DNA from: Candidatus Gastranaerophilales bacterium
GTDB taxonomy: Bacteria > Cyanobacteriota > Vampirovibrionia > Gastranaerophilales > Gastranaerophilaceae
Assembly (NCBI GenBank): GCA_900768915.1
Contig: CAAGEQ010000005.1
Location: forward strand, 1-43,009
Length of the DNA: 43,009 bases
Reading direction: 5' to 3'
Below the pieces are notes generated by a model. It searched no databases. It was not told the DNA's origin and saw only the letters and a list, made by a program, of their open reading frames with translations. Each line of letters starts with the position of its first letter. The first letter of the stretch is position 1. A program made the translations under genes and the position numbers. Positions 1-7,642 of this stretch are shown one piece after another.

Positions 1-192
1 AATTAAAGGTCAGGAGTTTCTGCTTGGTTGCCGACGTTAAACGTGCCTACAGGTCTTGGACTGTTCCAAGCCCTTTCGCACTCTGTCGGCAATCCGCTTT
101 TGTTTCGTTTTCTTGTCGGTACAAGAAAATGAAAGTTATAATTTAACAAATTAAATCTATTTTATAGATTTTTCGCTAGTATTTGTACAGTT
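1..192. repeat. Structured intergenic repeat element, left edge of window
   Basis: This non-coding stretch folds well. Arms TTGCCGAC (28-35) and GTCGGCAA (85-92) pair perfectly, with an inner GTGC/GCAC pair (43-46 with 78-81) and a tip hairpin CTTGGA-CTGT-TCCAAG (55-70). A second hairpin follows at about 103-137 (TTTCGTTTTCTTG with CAAGAAAATGAAA). Bases 155-190 are the reverse complement of a sequence near 36550-36588, so at least part of this is a dispersed repeat. I do not recognise a named RNA family. It could be a MITE-like palindromic element or the end of a structured RNA cut by the window edge. Bases 193-302 are A+T-rich with no gene seen. Confidence 0.5.
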
Positions 193-302
193 ATATGTAA
201 TTTGTATGATTTATTGCTCAAGATGACGATAATGATACATATTGCAAATGTATAAAAAATATTAAAATTCAATATAATATATATTTATATAAAACTCCAC
301 AG

Positions 303-1832
303 TTATTCTTCTGCTTCTTTAACAATAGGTTTCAATAAAAATACCAACGGTATTGAACAAATTGCAATCATTGTAAGAATCAAAAACAAATCATAAAATG
401 CCGACAACCTTGCTTGTAACAACATTTGTTTATAAACCATAGATATTGCCTTTTTCCCAGCCATATAATGAGATAAGTTTATCAAATAATGAGATTTTAA
501 AATAGCCAAATGATACTTATAACTCAAACTTTCTGGAGCAATATTATGTACCAAATATGTTTGATGAACTTGAGATACTCTTTGAATAAACGTTGAACAA
601 GCAGTTGTAACAACTGCAGTCAACGCACACTTATACAAACTATGCAATCCAGCACCATCAGCAACTTTTCTTGATGAAATAGTTGCAAATGTCATAGCAC
701 TCACTGGAATAAATGTAAATGCTATACCACTACCAAAGAAAAAGTTTGGAATAACAATACTAGCCATTGAAGACTCAGGATTTATCATAGAAAATGCAAA
801 TGTTGATGAGCCTAAAATAAATAAACCAACACCTATCAAAATTCTATTGTCAATAATATTCGCCAATTGACCAACAACAGCAAGCATAATCGCACAAGAA
901 GCAATTCTTGAGGCAACTGCACAACCTGACAAAAATGCCGTATACCCCAAAATACTTTGTACAAATAATGGTATCAATAAAATCGTTGAATATACCATCA
1001 AGTTCACAATACCACCTAAAAATGTACCTATAGCAAAATTTCTATTCTCAAATAATCGCAAATTTGCAAATGCATTTTTATATTCCAATTCCCATATAAA
1101 GAAAAATATAAAAGCAAAAAATGAAATTCCAGCAGTCCATGCAATCCAAGTACAATCTAACCAATTGTTTTGTTCACCTTTATCCAAAACAATTTGCATT
1201 GCTAATAATGCTAATGAAATTAAAAACAAACCTAATGCATCAAATTTTTTATTAGTTACTTTTACTGTTGATTCTTTCAAGAATTTCTTAATTAAAAATA
1301 TTGCTAATATACAAAATGGAATATTGATAATAAATACCCACTGCCACGAATAATTATCAGTCAAATAACCACCTAAGACAGGTCCAATCAATGGTGATAA
1401 AATTACAGCAAACCCAAACAATCCCATTGCTGTACCTCTTTGTTTTTTAGGAAAAACTGACAAAAGTACACTCTGAGATAATGGCATTAACGGTCCACCT
1501 CCAACACCTTCTATCAAACGTGAAATTATTAAAAATGGTAAGTTAGGTGCAAATGCACACATAAATGCACCAATAGTAAATAAATATATACACCATAGGG
1601 CAAGTTTTTTAACTCCGAATGCTTTAACTAACCAACCAGTCAACGGTAACATAGCACCATTTGAAATCATATAACTTGTAATAACAGTATTTGCTTCATT
1701 TTGAGTTGCACCATAGTAACCTGCAATATACGGCATACATACATTTGTACCAGAAGTTGCTACCATTGCGAAAAATGTTGGCAATATCATTACTGCCGCA
1801 ATAATATATGGATTAACTTTTTTCTCCGCCAT
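303..1832 (-). CDS. emrB: EmrB-type drug efflux permease (MFS, DHA2 family, 14 TM)
   Basis: A 509-aa integral membrane protein of the major facilitator superfamily, H+-antiporter DHA2 (EmrB/QacA) type. It is expected to export hydrophobic toxicants or drugs using the proton gradient, together with the EmrA-like adaptor encoded just upstream. Visible family marks are the N-terminal LPLTGWLVKAFGVKK (motif A region, residues about 60-75), the GVGGGPLMPL segment, and motif C-like LSPLIGPVLGGYLTD near residues 145-160, with hydrophobic segments along the whole chain that fit 14 helices. An AAGG Shine-Dalgarno lies about 8 nt before the ATG. The gene starts 2 nt after the emrA stop, so they are co-transcribed, last in a marR-emrA-emrB operon. 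The substrate cannot be told from sequence. Confidence 0.9.
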   Translation of the reverse strand: MAEKKVNPYIIAAVMILPTFFAMVATSGTNVCMPYIAGYYGATQNEANTVITSYMISNGAMLPLTGWLVKAFGVKKLALWCIYLFTIGAFMCAFAPNLPFLIISRLIEGVGGGPLMPLSQSVLLSVFPKKQRGTAMGLFGFAVILSPLIGPVLGGYLTDNYSWQWVFIINIPFCILAIFLIKKFLKESTVKVTNKKFDALGLFLISLALLAMQIVLDKGEQNNWLDCTWIAWTAGISFFAFIFFFIWELEYKNAFANLRLFENRNFAIGTFLGGIVNLMVYSTILLIPLFVQSILGYTAFLSGCAVASRIASCAIMLAVVGQLANIIDNRILIGVGLFILGSSTFAFSMINPESSMASIVIPNFFFGSGIAFTFIPVSAMTFATISSRKVADGAGLHSLYKCALTAVVTTACSTFIQRVSQVHQTYLVHNIAPESLSYKYHLAILKSHYLINLSHYMAGKKAISMVYKQMLLQARLSAFYDLFLILTMIAICSIPLVFLLKPIVKEAEE

Positions 1833-1834
1833 AT

Positions 1835-2890
1835 TTATTTTACCTTCACAGTCGGAACAACAGACATGCCAGGCACAATATTATATTCAGAATAATCTTC
1901 GGTAAACAAAATTTTTACAGGTACACGTTGAACAATTTTTACATAACTACCAACAGCATTTTCTGGTGGGAAAAGACTAGATTTAGCCCCTGTAGAACGT
2001 TGAATACTATCAACAACACCTTTAAATTTTTTATTTGGATAAGTATCAATTTTAATAGTTACAGGTTGTCCAACATTCATATGAGTTAATTGGATTTCTT
2101 TGTAATTAGCAATAATCCATACATGCTTTGGTACAATTGAAAATAAAGGTTGAGCAACTTCAACATAATTACCTTCTTCAACATTTCTTGCTGAAATCAA
2201 ACCATCTTGAGGAGCATAAATTTTTGTATAAGATAATTCCAACTTTGCTTCAGCAACTTCAGCCTCTAATCTTTGTATTTCAGCCGAAAGTTCTTCTGAT
2301 TTCGCTTTACCAGATTCCAAAGCATATTTAGCGGCAGATGCTTTTTCATTTGCCACTTTATGATTAGCACCAGCAACTGTCATAGAAGTTTTGCTCTTTT
2401 CATAATCTTGTTTTGATACAATACCTGCACCATACATCTTGGCATATCTATCATAATCACTTTTAGCAAAACTATATTTTGAACTTGTGGAACGAGTATC
2501 TTCATAACTTTGACTTAATTTTGAAGAACTTTCATCAACACTACGTTCATTAACATTCAATTTTGCTCTTGCGGCTTTTAATTCAGCTTCTGCTTGTTGC
2601 AAACGTACTTCATAATCTTTAGGATCAATTTCTAGTAATAAATCACCTTTTTTCACTTCTTGATTATCATCTACATACAAATGTATAACTGGACCAGAAA
2701 CCCTAGGTGAAACTCTGATTAAACGTCCCTCAACAAAAGCATCATCTGTTGTTTGATAATAAGTTGTAAAAATCATAATACCAATACCAAACAATACTGC
2801 ACCAATTACAGAAAGAATAGGTATCAAAACCCTTTTCTTTTCCTTTTCTTTTCTATTTCTGCTTTCTCTTATTTTTTTTATTTTATCCAT
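1835..2890 (-). CDS. emrA: EmrA/HlyD-family membrane fusion (periplasmic adaptor) protein
   Basis: A 351-aa adaptor of a tripartite or EmrAB-type pump. A short basic cytoplasmic N-terminus (rich in K/R, residues 1-20) is followed by one TM helix (about 22-44, VLIPILSVIGAVLFGIGIMIF), then a biotinyl-lipoyl-like half (GPVIHLYVDDNQEVKKGDLLLEIDP), a long coiled-coil hairpin rich in Ala/Glu/Lys (about 75-215), the second lipoyl half and beta-barrel (YAPQDGLISARNVEEGNYV), and a C-terminal domain ending VPTVKVK. The length and domain order are normal for EmrA. The start has a GAGGT Shine-Dalgarno. It lies 11 nt downstream of marR and 2 nt upstream of emrB. An adaptor of this kind usually implies an outer membrane, but no TolC is encoded here. 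Confidence 0.9.
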   Translation of the reverse strand: MDKIKKIRESRNRKEKEKKRVLIPILSVIGAVLFGIGIMIFTTYYQTTDDAFVEGRLIRVSPRVSGPVIHLYVDDNQEVKKGDLLLEIDPKDYEVRLQQAEAELKAARAKLNVNERSVDESSSKLSQSYEDTRSTSSKYSFAKSDYDRYAKMYGAGIVSKQDYEKSKTSMTVAGANHKVANEKASAAKYALESGKAKSEELSAEIQRLEAEVAEAKLELSYTKIYAPQDGLISARNVEEGNYVEVAQPLFSIVPKHVWIIANYKEIQLTHMNVGQPVTIKIDTYPNKKFKGVVDSIQRSTGAKSSLFPPENAVGSYVKIVQRVPVKILFTEDYSEYNIVPGMSVVPTVKVK

Positions 2891-2901
2891 ATTAACCTCA
2901 A

Positions 2902-3360
2902 CTACAACTGTAATGTTGTTTTATTAATTAAATTTTCTCTTATTTTGTCCAATGTTTCAATAAATTTATCCATTTCATCTTCGGATATATTTTCTGATGT
3001 CATTGCCCATATATTAAGAATTATAGGTAATACTTTATTTCTAACCCTTTTACCTTCTTCTGTAATATATATTTTATGTATTTTCCTACTTGTAGTATCT
3101 ACAACTTTTTTTATATAACCCTTTTTTTCAAGAATATTAATTATTCTTGTAATATTTGCTCTATCTTTCAACGTGATAGCCGAAATTTGTCTTTGATATA
3201 ACCATTCAGACTCACTTAAAGCATTCAATACTGTAAATTGTTCAGGAGTAATATTACATTCTCCATTCACAAATGATTGCATTGCAAAAACTTTTGAAAG
3301 CATTCCAACTTGAGATAATTTTAATCCGACTTTATGTCTTATTATTGCGTCTTTATTCAT
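2902..3360 (-). CDS. MarR-family transcriptional regulator of the emrAB operon
   Basis: A 152-aa winged-helix repressor of the MarR/EmrR type. The DNA-binding helix-turn-helix lies around residues 60-85 (ISAITLKDRANITRIINILEKKGYI), followed by the wing (DTTSRKIHKIYITEEGKRV, the family DxRxxxIxLTxxG pattern with the Arg retained). N- and C-terminal helices would form the dimer interface. It is the first gene of the marR-emrA-emrB operon, and a perfect palindrome lies at 3401-3432 over its own promoter, so negative autoregulation relieved by a pump substrate is the natural inference. No strong Shine-Dalgarno precedes the ATG; only AAAGAAG is seen. Confidence 0.88.
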   Translation of the reverse strand: MNKDAIIRHKVGLKLSQVGMLSKVFAMQSFVNGECNITPEQFTVLNALSESEWLYQRQISAITLKDRANITRIINILEKKGYIKKVVDTTSRKIHKIYITEEGKRVRNKVLPIILNIWAMTSENISEDEMDKFIETLDKIRENLINKTTLQL

Positions 3361-3384
3361 AACTTCTTTCTAAAATAATAAATT

Positions 3385-3432
3385 AGTATAATGATAACAC
3401 TAATGTTGTGTTATCATGATAACACAACATTA
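3385..3432 (-). promoter_or_regulatory. marR-emrAB promoter with overlapping palindromic operator
   Basis: Bases 3401-3432 are a perfect 32-bp palindrome whose half is TAATGTTGTGTTATCA. A third half-site TGATAACAC (3392-3400) faces GTGTTATCA (3408-3416), so three half-sites are packed here. Reading leftward, a -10-like TATACT sits at 3390-3385 and the -35 region falls inside the palindrome. A dimeric repressor bound here would block RNA polymerase. MarR-family operators are typically such inverted repeats, so autoregulation by the adjacent MarR protein is inferred. Confidence 0.75.
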
Positions 3433-3478
3433 AATTTAAAATCAAGCAATAGACACAATAAATATAAAAAACAAAACA

Positions 3479-3505
3479 AAAAAGCCCTAAATTAGGACTT
3501 TTCAT
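3479..3505 (-). terminator. Rho-independent terminator of the 77-aa gene
   Basis: Read leftward, AAAAGTCCTAATTTAGGGCTT forms a hairpin (AGTCCT with AGGGCT, one or two G-U pairs) followed by a run of T. It lies about 30 nt after the stop of the leftward gene at 3534-3767 and before the marR promoter. Confidence 0.7.
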
Positions 3506-3533
3506 TTACATATTATCTAATTTTCTTTAATTT

Positions 3534-3767
3534 TTACATATACATATTTAATTTATGGACACCATTTTCACCAGTACCGGTAACCTCACCAATTACACCG
3601 TTACTATTTACACCATTAACACCTTTACCAGTGCCATAGTTTTCATAACCACTTTTTTCTGCAACTTCTTGTGGTTTATATGAAGTTGCACCTGTACTAA
3701 CAGGATTTACATTATTTATTCCATAATTGGCAAACGGATTATTTAATTTTGGATCAAATGTAACCAT
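3534..3767 (-). CDS. Small Asn/Gly-rich protein of unknown function (77 aa)
   Basis: I do not recognise this protein. It is short and low in hydrophobic residues, rich in Asn, Gly and Val, with no Cys, no TM segment and no signal peptide. The motif NPFANYGINNVNP sits near the N-terminus and the repeat-like GVNGVNSNGVIGEVTGTGENGV in the second half. Support for its being real comes from a good Shine-Dalgarno (AAGGAAA, about 8 nt before the ATG) and its own terminator 30 nt downstream. It forms a single-gene transcript between marR and plsY. It may be largely disordered. Confidence 0.65.
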   Translation of the reverse strand: MVTFDPKLNNPFANYGINNVNPVSTGATSYKPQEVAEKSGYENYGTGKGVNGVNSNGVIGEVTGTGENGVHKLNMYM

Positions 3768-4038
3768 TTATTTTCCTTAACGAGTATGCGTCTAATCCTC
3801 AGACACAATATACATATAACATCTTACATGTATATAAAGTCTGTTTCTTTTTTCAAATTGCTTAAATAAGTTCTTGGGTGTTACAAATCGTAATAATAAA
3901 TAACAGGTTTATAACTCTCTTATTAAACATGTTCCACACTAACTATTCTTTTTAACAATAGAAATAAATAAAACAAAAAATATTTACAAAACGATACATT
4001 TTTTATTGCTATCATTATAAACATAAAAGGAGTTTATT

Positions 4039-4650
4039 ATGAGTGAAGTATTAATAATTTTAGGAATAGTTATATTAGCATCTTATCTTATTGGTTCAAT
4101 ACCAACAGGATATTTAATTGTAAAAATAAAAACAGGACAAGATATCAGAACAGTTGGTTCTGGCTCAACTGGTGCAACAAACGTTAAACGTGTATTAGGC
4201 AAAAAATGGTTTTTCATTGTAATGTTATTAGATGCATTCAAAGGTGCATTGCCTGTTATTCTTGCTAATCTATATGCAGGTAAATGCGAAAACATTGGTT
4301 TATTTCCTGTTCTAGCAGCAATTGCTGTTATTATCGGTCACAGCAAACCAATATTTTTACAATTTAAAGGTGGAAAATCTGTTGCCTCTGGTGTTGGTAC
4401 AATTCTTGCACTTAATTGGCAGGTTGGATTATTAATCGCTCTTGTATGGAGTGTTATTACGTATTTCTCTAAATACGTTTCACTTGGTTCAATCATCGCT
4501 TTAGCAATTTCGCCATTCTTGATGCATTACGTTGGACATGCACCTATTGGTTATACTGCATATTGTGCATTAGGTGCAATTTATATCATCTATCTTCACA
4601 GACAAAATATTGTTAGATTAATTAAAGGTGAAGAAAATAAAGTGAGATAA
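4039..4650 (+). CDS. plsY: Glycerol-3-phosphate acyltransferase PlsY
   Basis: A 203-aa inner-membrane enzyme that transfers the acyl group from acyl-phosphate to sn-glycerol-3-phosphate, making lysophosphatidic acid at the start of phospholipid synthesis. The three conserved loops are present: GSIPTGYLIVK (motif 1, residues about 18-28), GSGSTGATNVKR (motif 2, with the Asn and Arg that contact phosphate) and HSKPIFLQFKGGKSVASG (motif 3, glycine-rich). Hydrophobic helices separate them, as in the seven-helix family. AAAGGAG lies 7 nt before the ATG. The acyl-phosphate synthase PlsX is not in the window. No strong promoter was identified upstream. Confidence 0.95.
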   Translation: MSEVLIILGIVILASYLIGSIPTGYLIVKIKTGQDIRTVGSGSTGATNVKRVLGKKWFFIVMLLDAFKGALPVILANLYAGKCENIGLFPVLAAIAVIIGHSKPIFLQFKGGKSVASGVGTILALNWQVGLLIALVWSVITYFSKYVSLGSIIALAISPFLMHYVGHAPIGYTAYCALGAIYIIYLHRQNIVRLIKGEENKVR

Positions 4651-4706
4651 TATTAAATTATGTAACAATACCATTAACATGATTTAATAATTCAACAAAT
4701 TTTCGG

Positions 4707-4729
4707 CTCTCTTTGTTTTATAAAGAGAG
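4707..4729 (+). other. Hairpin just upstream of the collagen-like gene
   Basis: CTCTCTTT (4707-4714) and AAAGAGAG (4722-4729) form a perfect 8-bp stem with a 7-nt loop. It ends one base before the weak Shine-Dalgarno AGG (4731-4733) of the gene starting at 4742. There is no T-tract, so it is unlikely to be a simple terminator for plsY. It may modulate translation of the next gene or be an mRNA processing end. Confidence 0.45.
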
Positions 4730-4741
4730 TAGGCTGATGTA

Positions 4742-5167
4742 ATGAATAATATTTCAAATTTGAAACAAAATAATAATCCAATTGTCCAAAGAAACGGTAA
4801 AAACTATTTTTGGCCGATTGGTTTTGGCTTTCCAATGTATGACCCATATAATACAGGTCCTATGTCTGAACCGGTGTTATCACCAGTTGGACCACCGGTA
4901 ATGCCAAGAAGAAACCCATATTACCCAAAACCTACTAATCCGTTTTTGAATCCATATACAACACAAATGCGTAGTACTATGGCTCAAGCATGTCCTTGTC
5001 ATCATAGAGGACCAATGGGTGGATTAAGAGGTCCAATCGGTCCAATGGGACCGCCTCCAAGAGGTCCAATGGGACTGCCTCCAAGAGGTCCAATGGGGCC
5101 ACCACCAATGGGACCTATGGGACCACCGCCAATGGGTATGCCTCCAATGGGACCAAGACCATTTTAA
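4742..5167 (+). CDS. Collagen-like Gly/Pro/Met-rich repeat protein (141 aa), function unknown
   Basis: I do not recognise a characterised family. The N-terminal half (1-80) is rich in Asn, Pro, Tyr and Phe, for example WPIGFGFPMYDPYNTGP, without a clear signal peptide or TM segment. A CPCHH motif lies near residues 82-86. From about residue 89 to the end the chain is built of GPMGPPPR-like octamers, resembling short collagen-type Gly-X-Y runs but with the register broken, so a true triple helix is uncertain. The DNA carries 24-bp tandem units at 5039-5134. A strong terminator follows directly at 5175. The start is the first in-frame ATG; its ribosome site is weak (TAGG, 8 nt). The gene follows plsY by 91 nt. 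Confidence 0.7.
   Translation: MNNISNLKQNNNPIVQRNGKNYFWPIGFGFPMYDPYNTGPMSEPVLSPVGPPVMPRRNPYYPKPTNPFLNPYTTQMRSTMAQACPCHHRGPMGGLRGPIGPMGPPPRGPMGLPPRGPMGPPPMGPMGPPPMGMPPMGPRPF
5039..5134 (+). repeat. Four 24-bp tandem coding units (GPMGxPPx octapeptides)
   Basis: Units at 5039-5062, 5063-5086, 5087-5110 and 5111-5134 each begin GGTCCAATGGG or GGACCTATGGG and encode GPMGPPPR, GPMGLPPR, GPMGPPPM and GPMGPPPM. The first two differ by a single base. A degenerate partial unit follows to about 5160. Copy number could vary between strains through slippage. Confidence 0.85.
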
Positions 5168-5174
5168 ATATAAA

Positions 5175-5210
5175 AATAATGCCACTTTTTAGTGGCATTA
5201 TTTATTTTAT
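5175..5210 (+). terminator. Rho-independent terminator of the collagen-like gene
   Basis: AATAATGCCACT (5175-5186) pairs perfectly with AGTGGCATTATT (5191-5202) around a TTTT loop, followed by TTATTTTAT. It begins 8 nt after the stop codon. Confidence 0.9.
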
Positions 5211-5213
5211 GTA

Positions 5214-5242
5214 TTGAAAAAAATCAATTGAATATATATAAT
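5214..5242 (+). promoter_or_regulatory. Sigma70-type promoter predicting a leaderless GNAT-like mRNA
   Basis: TTGAAA (5214-5219) and TATAAT (5237-5242) are separated by 17 bp. The expected start of transcription, 7 nt after the -10 box, is base 5249, which is the A of the ATG. No Shine-Dalgarno is present. Confidence 0.75.
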
Positions 5243-5248
5243 TTGAGT

Positions 5249-6238
5249 ATGGCAAAAATTAGAAAACTTAAATGGTTTGATAAACCAAAACTTAAAGAAC
5301 TAATCTCTTTTCTAAAAATTAATAATGAAAGTCATTTTGTAGAAATGCTTACTAATGGTATCCCAGGATATTTACATTATTATTTACCATTAAAATATAA
5401 ATTTCTTGACGAATCCTATATATTAACAGAAAAAAAACGTGTTTTAGGACTGATTTCTGTCAACACATTTAGTGGAAATTACAAAAAAATAAATATTTCC
5501 AAATTATTATTTATTGAAAATGCTTATGAGGTTGCTCAACAACTTATTGAATTTGTAATTGCACAATATGGAGCAATTGGAGCAAATAATTTTTATGTAC
5601 TTGTAGACGAAAAATTATCAGAATTAGCACAAATGTTTGTTAACAATTGTGGTTTTCGTCAATGTTCGTATGAACAAATATGGGAAGTACCTAAAACATC
5701 TTTCAAAAAATGCAAAAATTATAATTACAGAAGATTTAAAAAATCTGATATAAAAGAAGTTGCTAATATTTACAACGATTCTGTTATAACTTATTTCAAA
5801 CCAACTTTATTACGAGAAGAAAACGAATTTTCTGAAACAATATGTTCAGGTCTGAAATATATGTCTGAATACCGATATGTTATTGAAACACCTGACACAT
5901 CAAAAATCATTGCATATTTTAAAATCTCAACAGCAGATAATGAAAACTATCTTGTAGATTTCAATTATTGCAATGGTTACGATATAGATTGCGAAACAAT
6001 ATTGTATTTCGCAACGAGAGAAATTCTTAAACGAAAACGCAGATTTAAACTTCATATAAAAATGAAGAATTACCTAAACACAAATAAACAACAAGAAGAA
6101 TATTTTAATCAATCCGATTTTCATTGCCTAAACACAAAACTATTACTTGTAAAAGACTTTTTCAAACCAGTAAAAGAATATTCCGAAGAAGAACGATTTG
6201 CCGTATTAGGCGGACTACATAACAGTCCGACATTCTAA
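5249..6238 (+). CDS. Double GNAT-fold acetyltransferase-like protein
   Basis: A 329-aa soluble protein that reads as two GNAT-like halves. The first (about 1-155) carries a central strand region (YILTEKKRVLGLISVNTF) and a helix-strand end (AQMFVNNCGFRQCSYEQIWEV), where GNATs place the GF-x-x end of motif B. The second half begins NYRRFKKSDIKEVANIYND (about 160), a typical GNAT opening. The acetyl-CoA loop (Q/RxxGxG/A) is not clear in either half, so catalytic activity is unproven and a structural or binding role is possible. An in-frame GTG at 5192 would place the start inside the upstream terminator, so the ATG at 5249 is chosen. The gene converges on the phosphohexomutase gene with only 6 nt between the stops. 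Confidence 0.6.
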   Translation: MAKIRKLKWFDKPKLKELISFLKINNESHFVEMLTNGIPGYLHYYLPLKYKFLDESYILTEKKRVLGLISVNTFSGNYKKINISKLLFIENAYEVAQQLIEFVIAQYGAIGANNFYVLVDEKLSELAQMFVNNCGFRQCSYEQIWEVPKTSFKKCKNYNYRRFKKSDIKEVANIYNDSVITYFKPTLLREENEFSETICSGLKYMSEYRYVIETPDTSKIIAYFKISTADNENYLVDFNYCNGYDIDCETILYFATREILKRKRRFKLHIKMKNYLNTNKQQEEYFNQSDFHCLNTKLLLVKDFFKPVKEYSEEERFAVLGGLHNSPTF

Positions 6239-6244
6239 TCATAT

Positions 6245-7630
6245 TTATTTAATTTGTTCTAAAATATCTTTTTCTAAATTATCTAAATGTTCTTTACTGT
6301 CGCTTTCAAAGTATATTCTCATCAATGGTTCAGTACCACTTGGGCGTGCTAATACCCAACTATTATCACCATAATATACTTTTATACCGTCTTTTGTATC
6401 AGTATTTGTTAAATTCATTCCACAAGCAGATTTGATTTCAGATATTTTTTTAATAACATTTTCTATTTCGGAACGGTCATTTAATTTAAAATCAACACGA
6501 TTATTTACAAAATCTACACCGACAATTTCTTTTAATTCTTGTTGTAATTCAACCATAGATTTTTTAGAATATGCCATTGCCTCTAATATTAAAAGATTTG
6601 CTAACAAACCATCTTTTTCAGGAATATGACCTTTAATACTTAATCCACCGGATTCTTCACCACCAATAATACAATCATTCAAACGCATTGCTTCACCAAC
6701 ATGTTTAAAACCAACGGCAGTTTCAACAACAGGTACATCAAATTTTTCAGCAATTTTATTAAGCATCAAACTTGCACCAACTGTTTTCACAAGACAACCT
6801 GTCATTTTTCTATCTCTTACCAAATGCAATAATAAAATAGCAATAATTTCATTTGGTGTAACATATTCACCATTCTCATTAATAAATCCAAATCTATCAG
6901 AGTCACCATCATTAGCACAACCAACAGAATTTGGTTCAGATTTTACTCTTTCAATTAATTCTTTTAAATATTTTGGTTTAGGTTCAGGCATGCCCCCACC
7001 AAAATTAACATCATGCTCCATGTGTAATGTTTCAAATTTTATTCCATGATTTTTCAATAAAGTATCAAAATAACCAATACTGGCAGCATATAAACCATCA
7101 AAAATAATATTCTTATCTAATGATTTAATAAGTTCAAAATCAATAAGTTTTTCAATATGTTCATAATATTCAGGTGCAAAATCCGTTTTCACAATATCAC
7201 GAGATTCACAATTTGTATTGAAATCTTTACCCAAATTCTCCATTAACTTATCAGTAATCTCTTGAGTTGCAGGTCCAGCATAGTCTGGAATAAATTTTAT
7301 ACCCAAATATTCTGGTGGATTATGAGAAGCAGTAAACATAATTGCACAAGCATTCCTATTTTTAGCACAATATGCTAATACAGGTGTTGGTACAACATGA
7401 GAAGAATAATATACATTAAAACCTTGACTAGCCAATATTTCTGCAGTTAATTTTGAAAAAACATCAGCCATATTTCTTGGATCATATCCAATAATTATTG
7501 GTTTTTCTATACCATACTTTTCAAAAACATACTTACCAATAGCATTAGTGACTAATCGTACATTTTCTTCTGAGAAATCTTTCCCTACAATTGCTCTCCA
7601 ACCATCTGTACCAAATTTTATGCTTGTCAT
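6245..7630 (-). CDS. Phosphoglucomutase/phosphomannomutase family protein
   Basis: A 461-aa alpha-D-phosphohexomutase. The four family loops are all visible: the N-terminal FGTDGWR, the catalytic phosphoserine loop TASHNPPEYLGIK (around residue 100), the metal loop DGDSDRFG (around 240), the sugar-binding GGEESGG (around 325), and the phosphate-binding RPSGTEPLMRIY near the C-terminus. It interconverts hexose-1- and hexose-6-phosphates (glucose or mannose), feeding surface polysaccharide or glycogen precursors. Whether it prefers glucose, mannose or glucosamine cannot be settled; the GEESGG form fits PGM/PMM rather than GlmM. GGAGG lies 4 nt before the ATG. It starts 12 nt after the purD-like stop, so the two are likely co-transcribed. 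Confidence 0.88.
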   Translation of the reverse strand: MTSIKFGTDGWRAIVGKDFSEENVRLVTNAIGKYVFEKYGIEKPIIIGYDPRNMADVFSKLTAEILASQGFNVYYSSHVVPTPVLAYCAKNRNACAIMFTASHNPPEYLGIKFIPDYAGPATQEITDKLMENLGKDFNTNCESRDIVKTDFAPEYYEHIEKLIDFELIKSLDKNIIFDGLYAASIGYFDTLLKNHGIKFETLHMEHDVNFGGGMPEPKPKYLKELIERVKSEPNSVGCANDGDSDRFGFINENGEYVTPNEIIAILLLHLVRDRKMTGCLVKTVGASLMLNKIAEKFDVPVVETAVGFKHVGEAMRLNDCIIGGEESGGLSIKGHIPEKDGLLANLLILEAMAYSKKSMVELQQELKEIVGVDFVNNRVDFKLNDRSEIENVIKKISEIKSACGMNLTNTDTKDGIKVYYGDNSWVLARPSGTEPLMRIYFESDSKEHLDNLEKDILEQIK

Positions 7631-7642
7631 TTTGCCTCCAAA

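Noticed and set aside
1165..1895. Short open frames on the plus strand opposite emrB/emrA
   Set aside because: Antisense to clearly conserved coding sequence, no ribosome sites, low-complexity translation; shadows of the real genes.
2753..3118. 121-aa frame antisense to emrA and marR
   Set aside because: Ile/Phe/Ser-rich translation typical of the complement of A+T-rich genes; overlaps two well-supported genes.
5192..5248. GTG start extending the GNAT-like protein by 19 residues
   Set aside because: The GTG lies inside the right arm of a strong terminator and upstream of the promoter; the ATG at 5249 fits the promoter.
6245..7630. GlmM (phosphoglucosamine mutase)
   Set aside because: The sugar loop GGEESGG and the catalytic loop TASHNPPEYLGIK match PGM/PMM rather than the GlmM pattern GGEQSGH.
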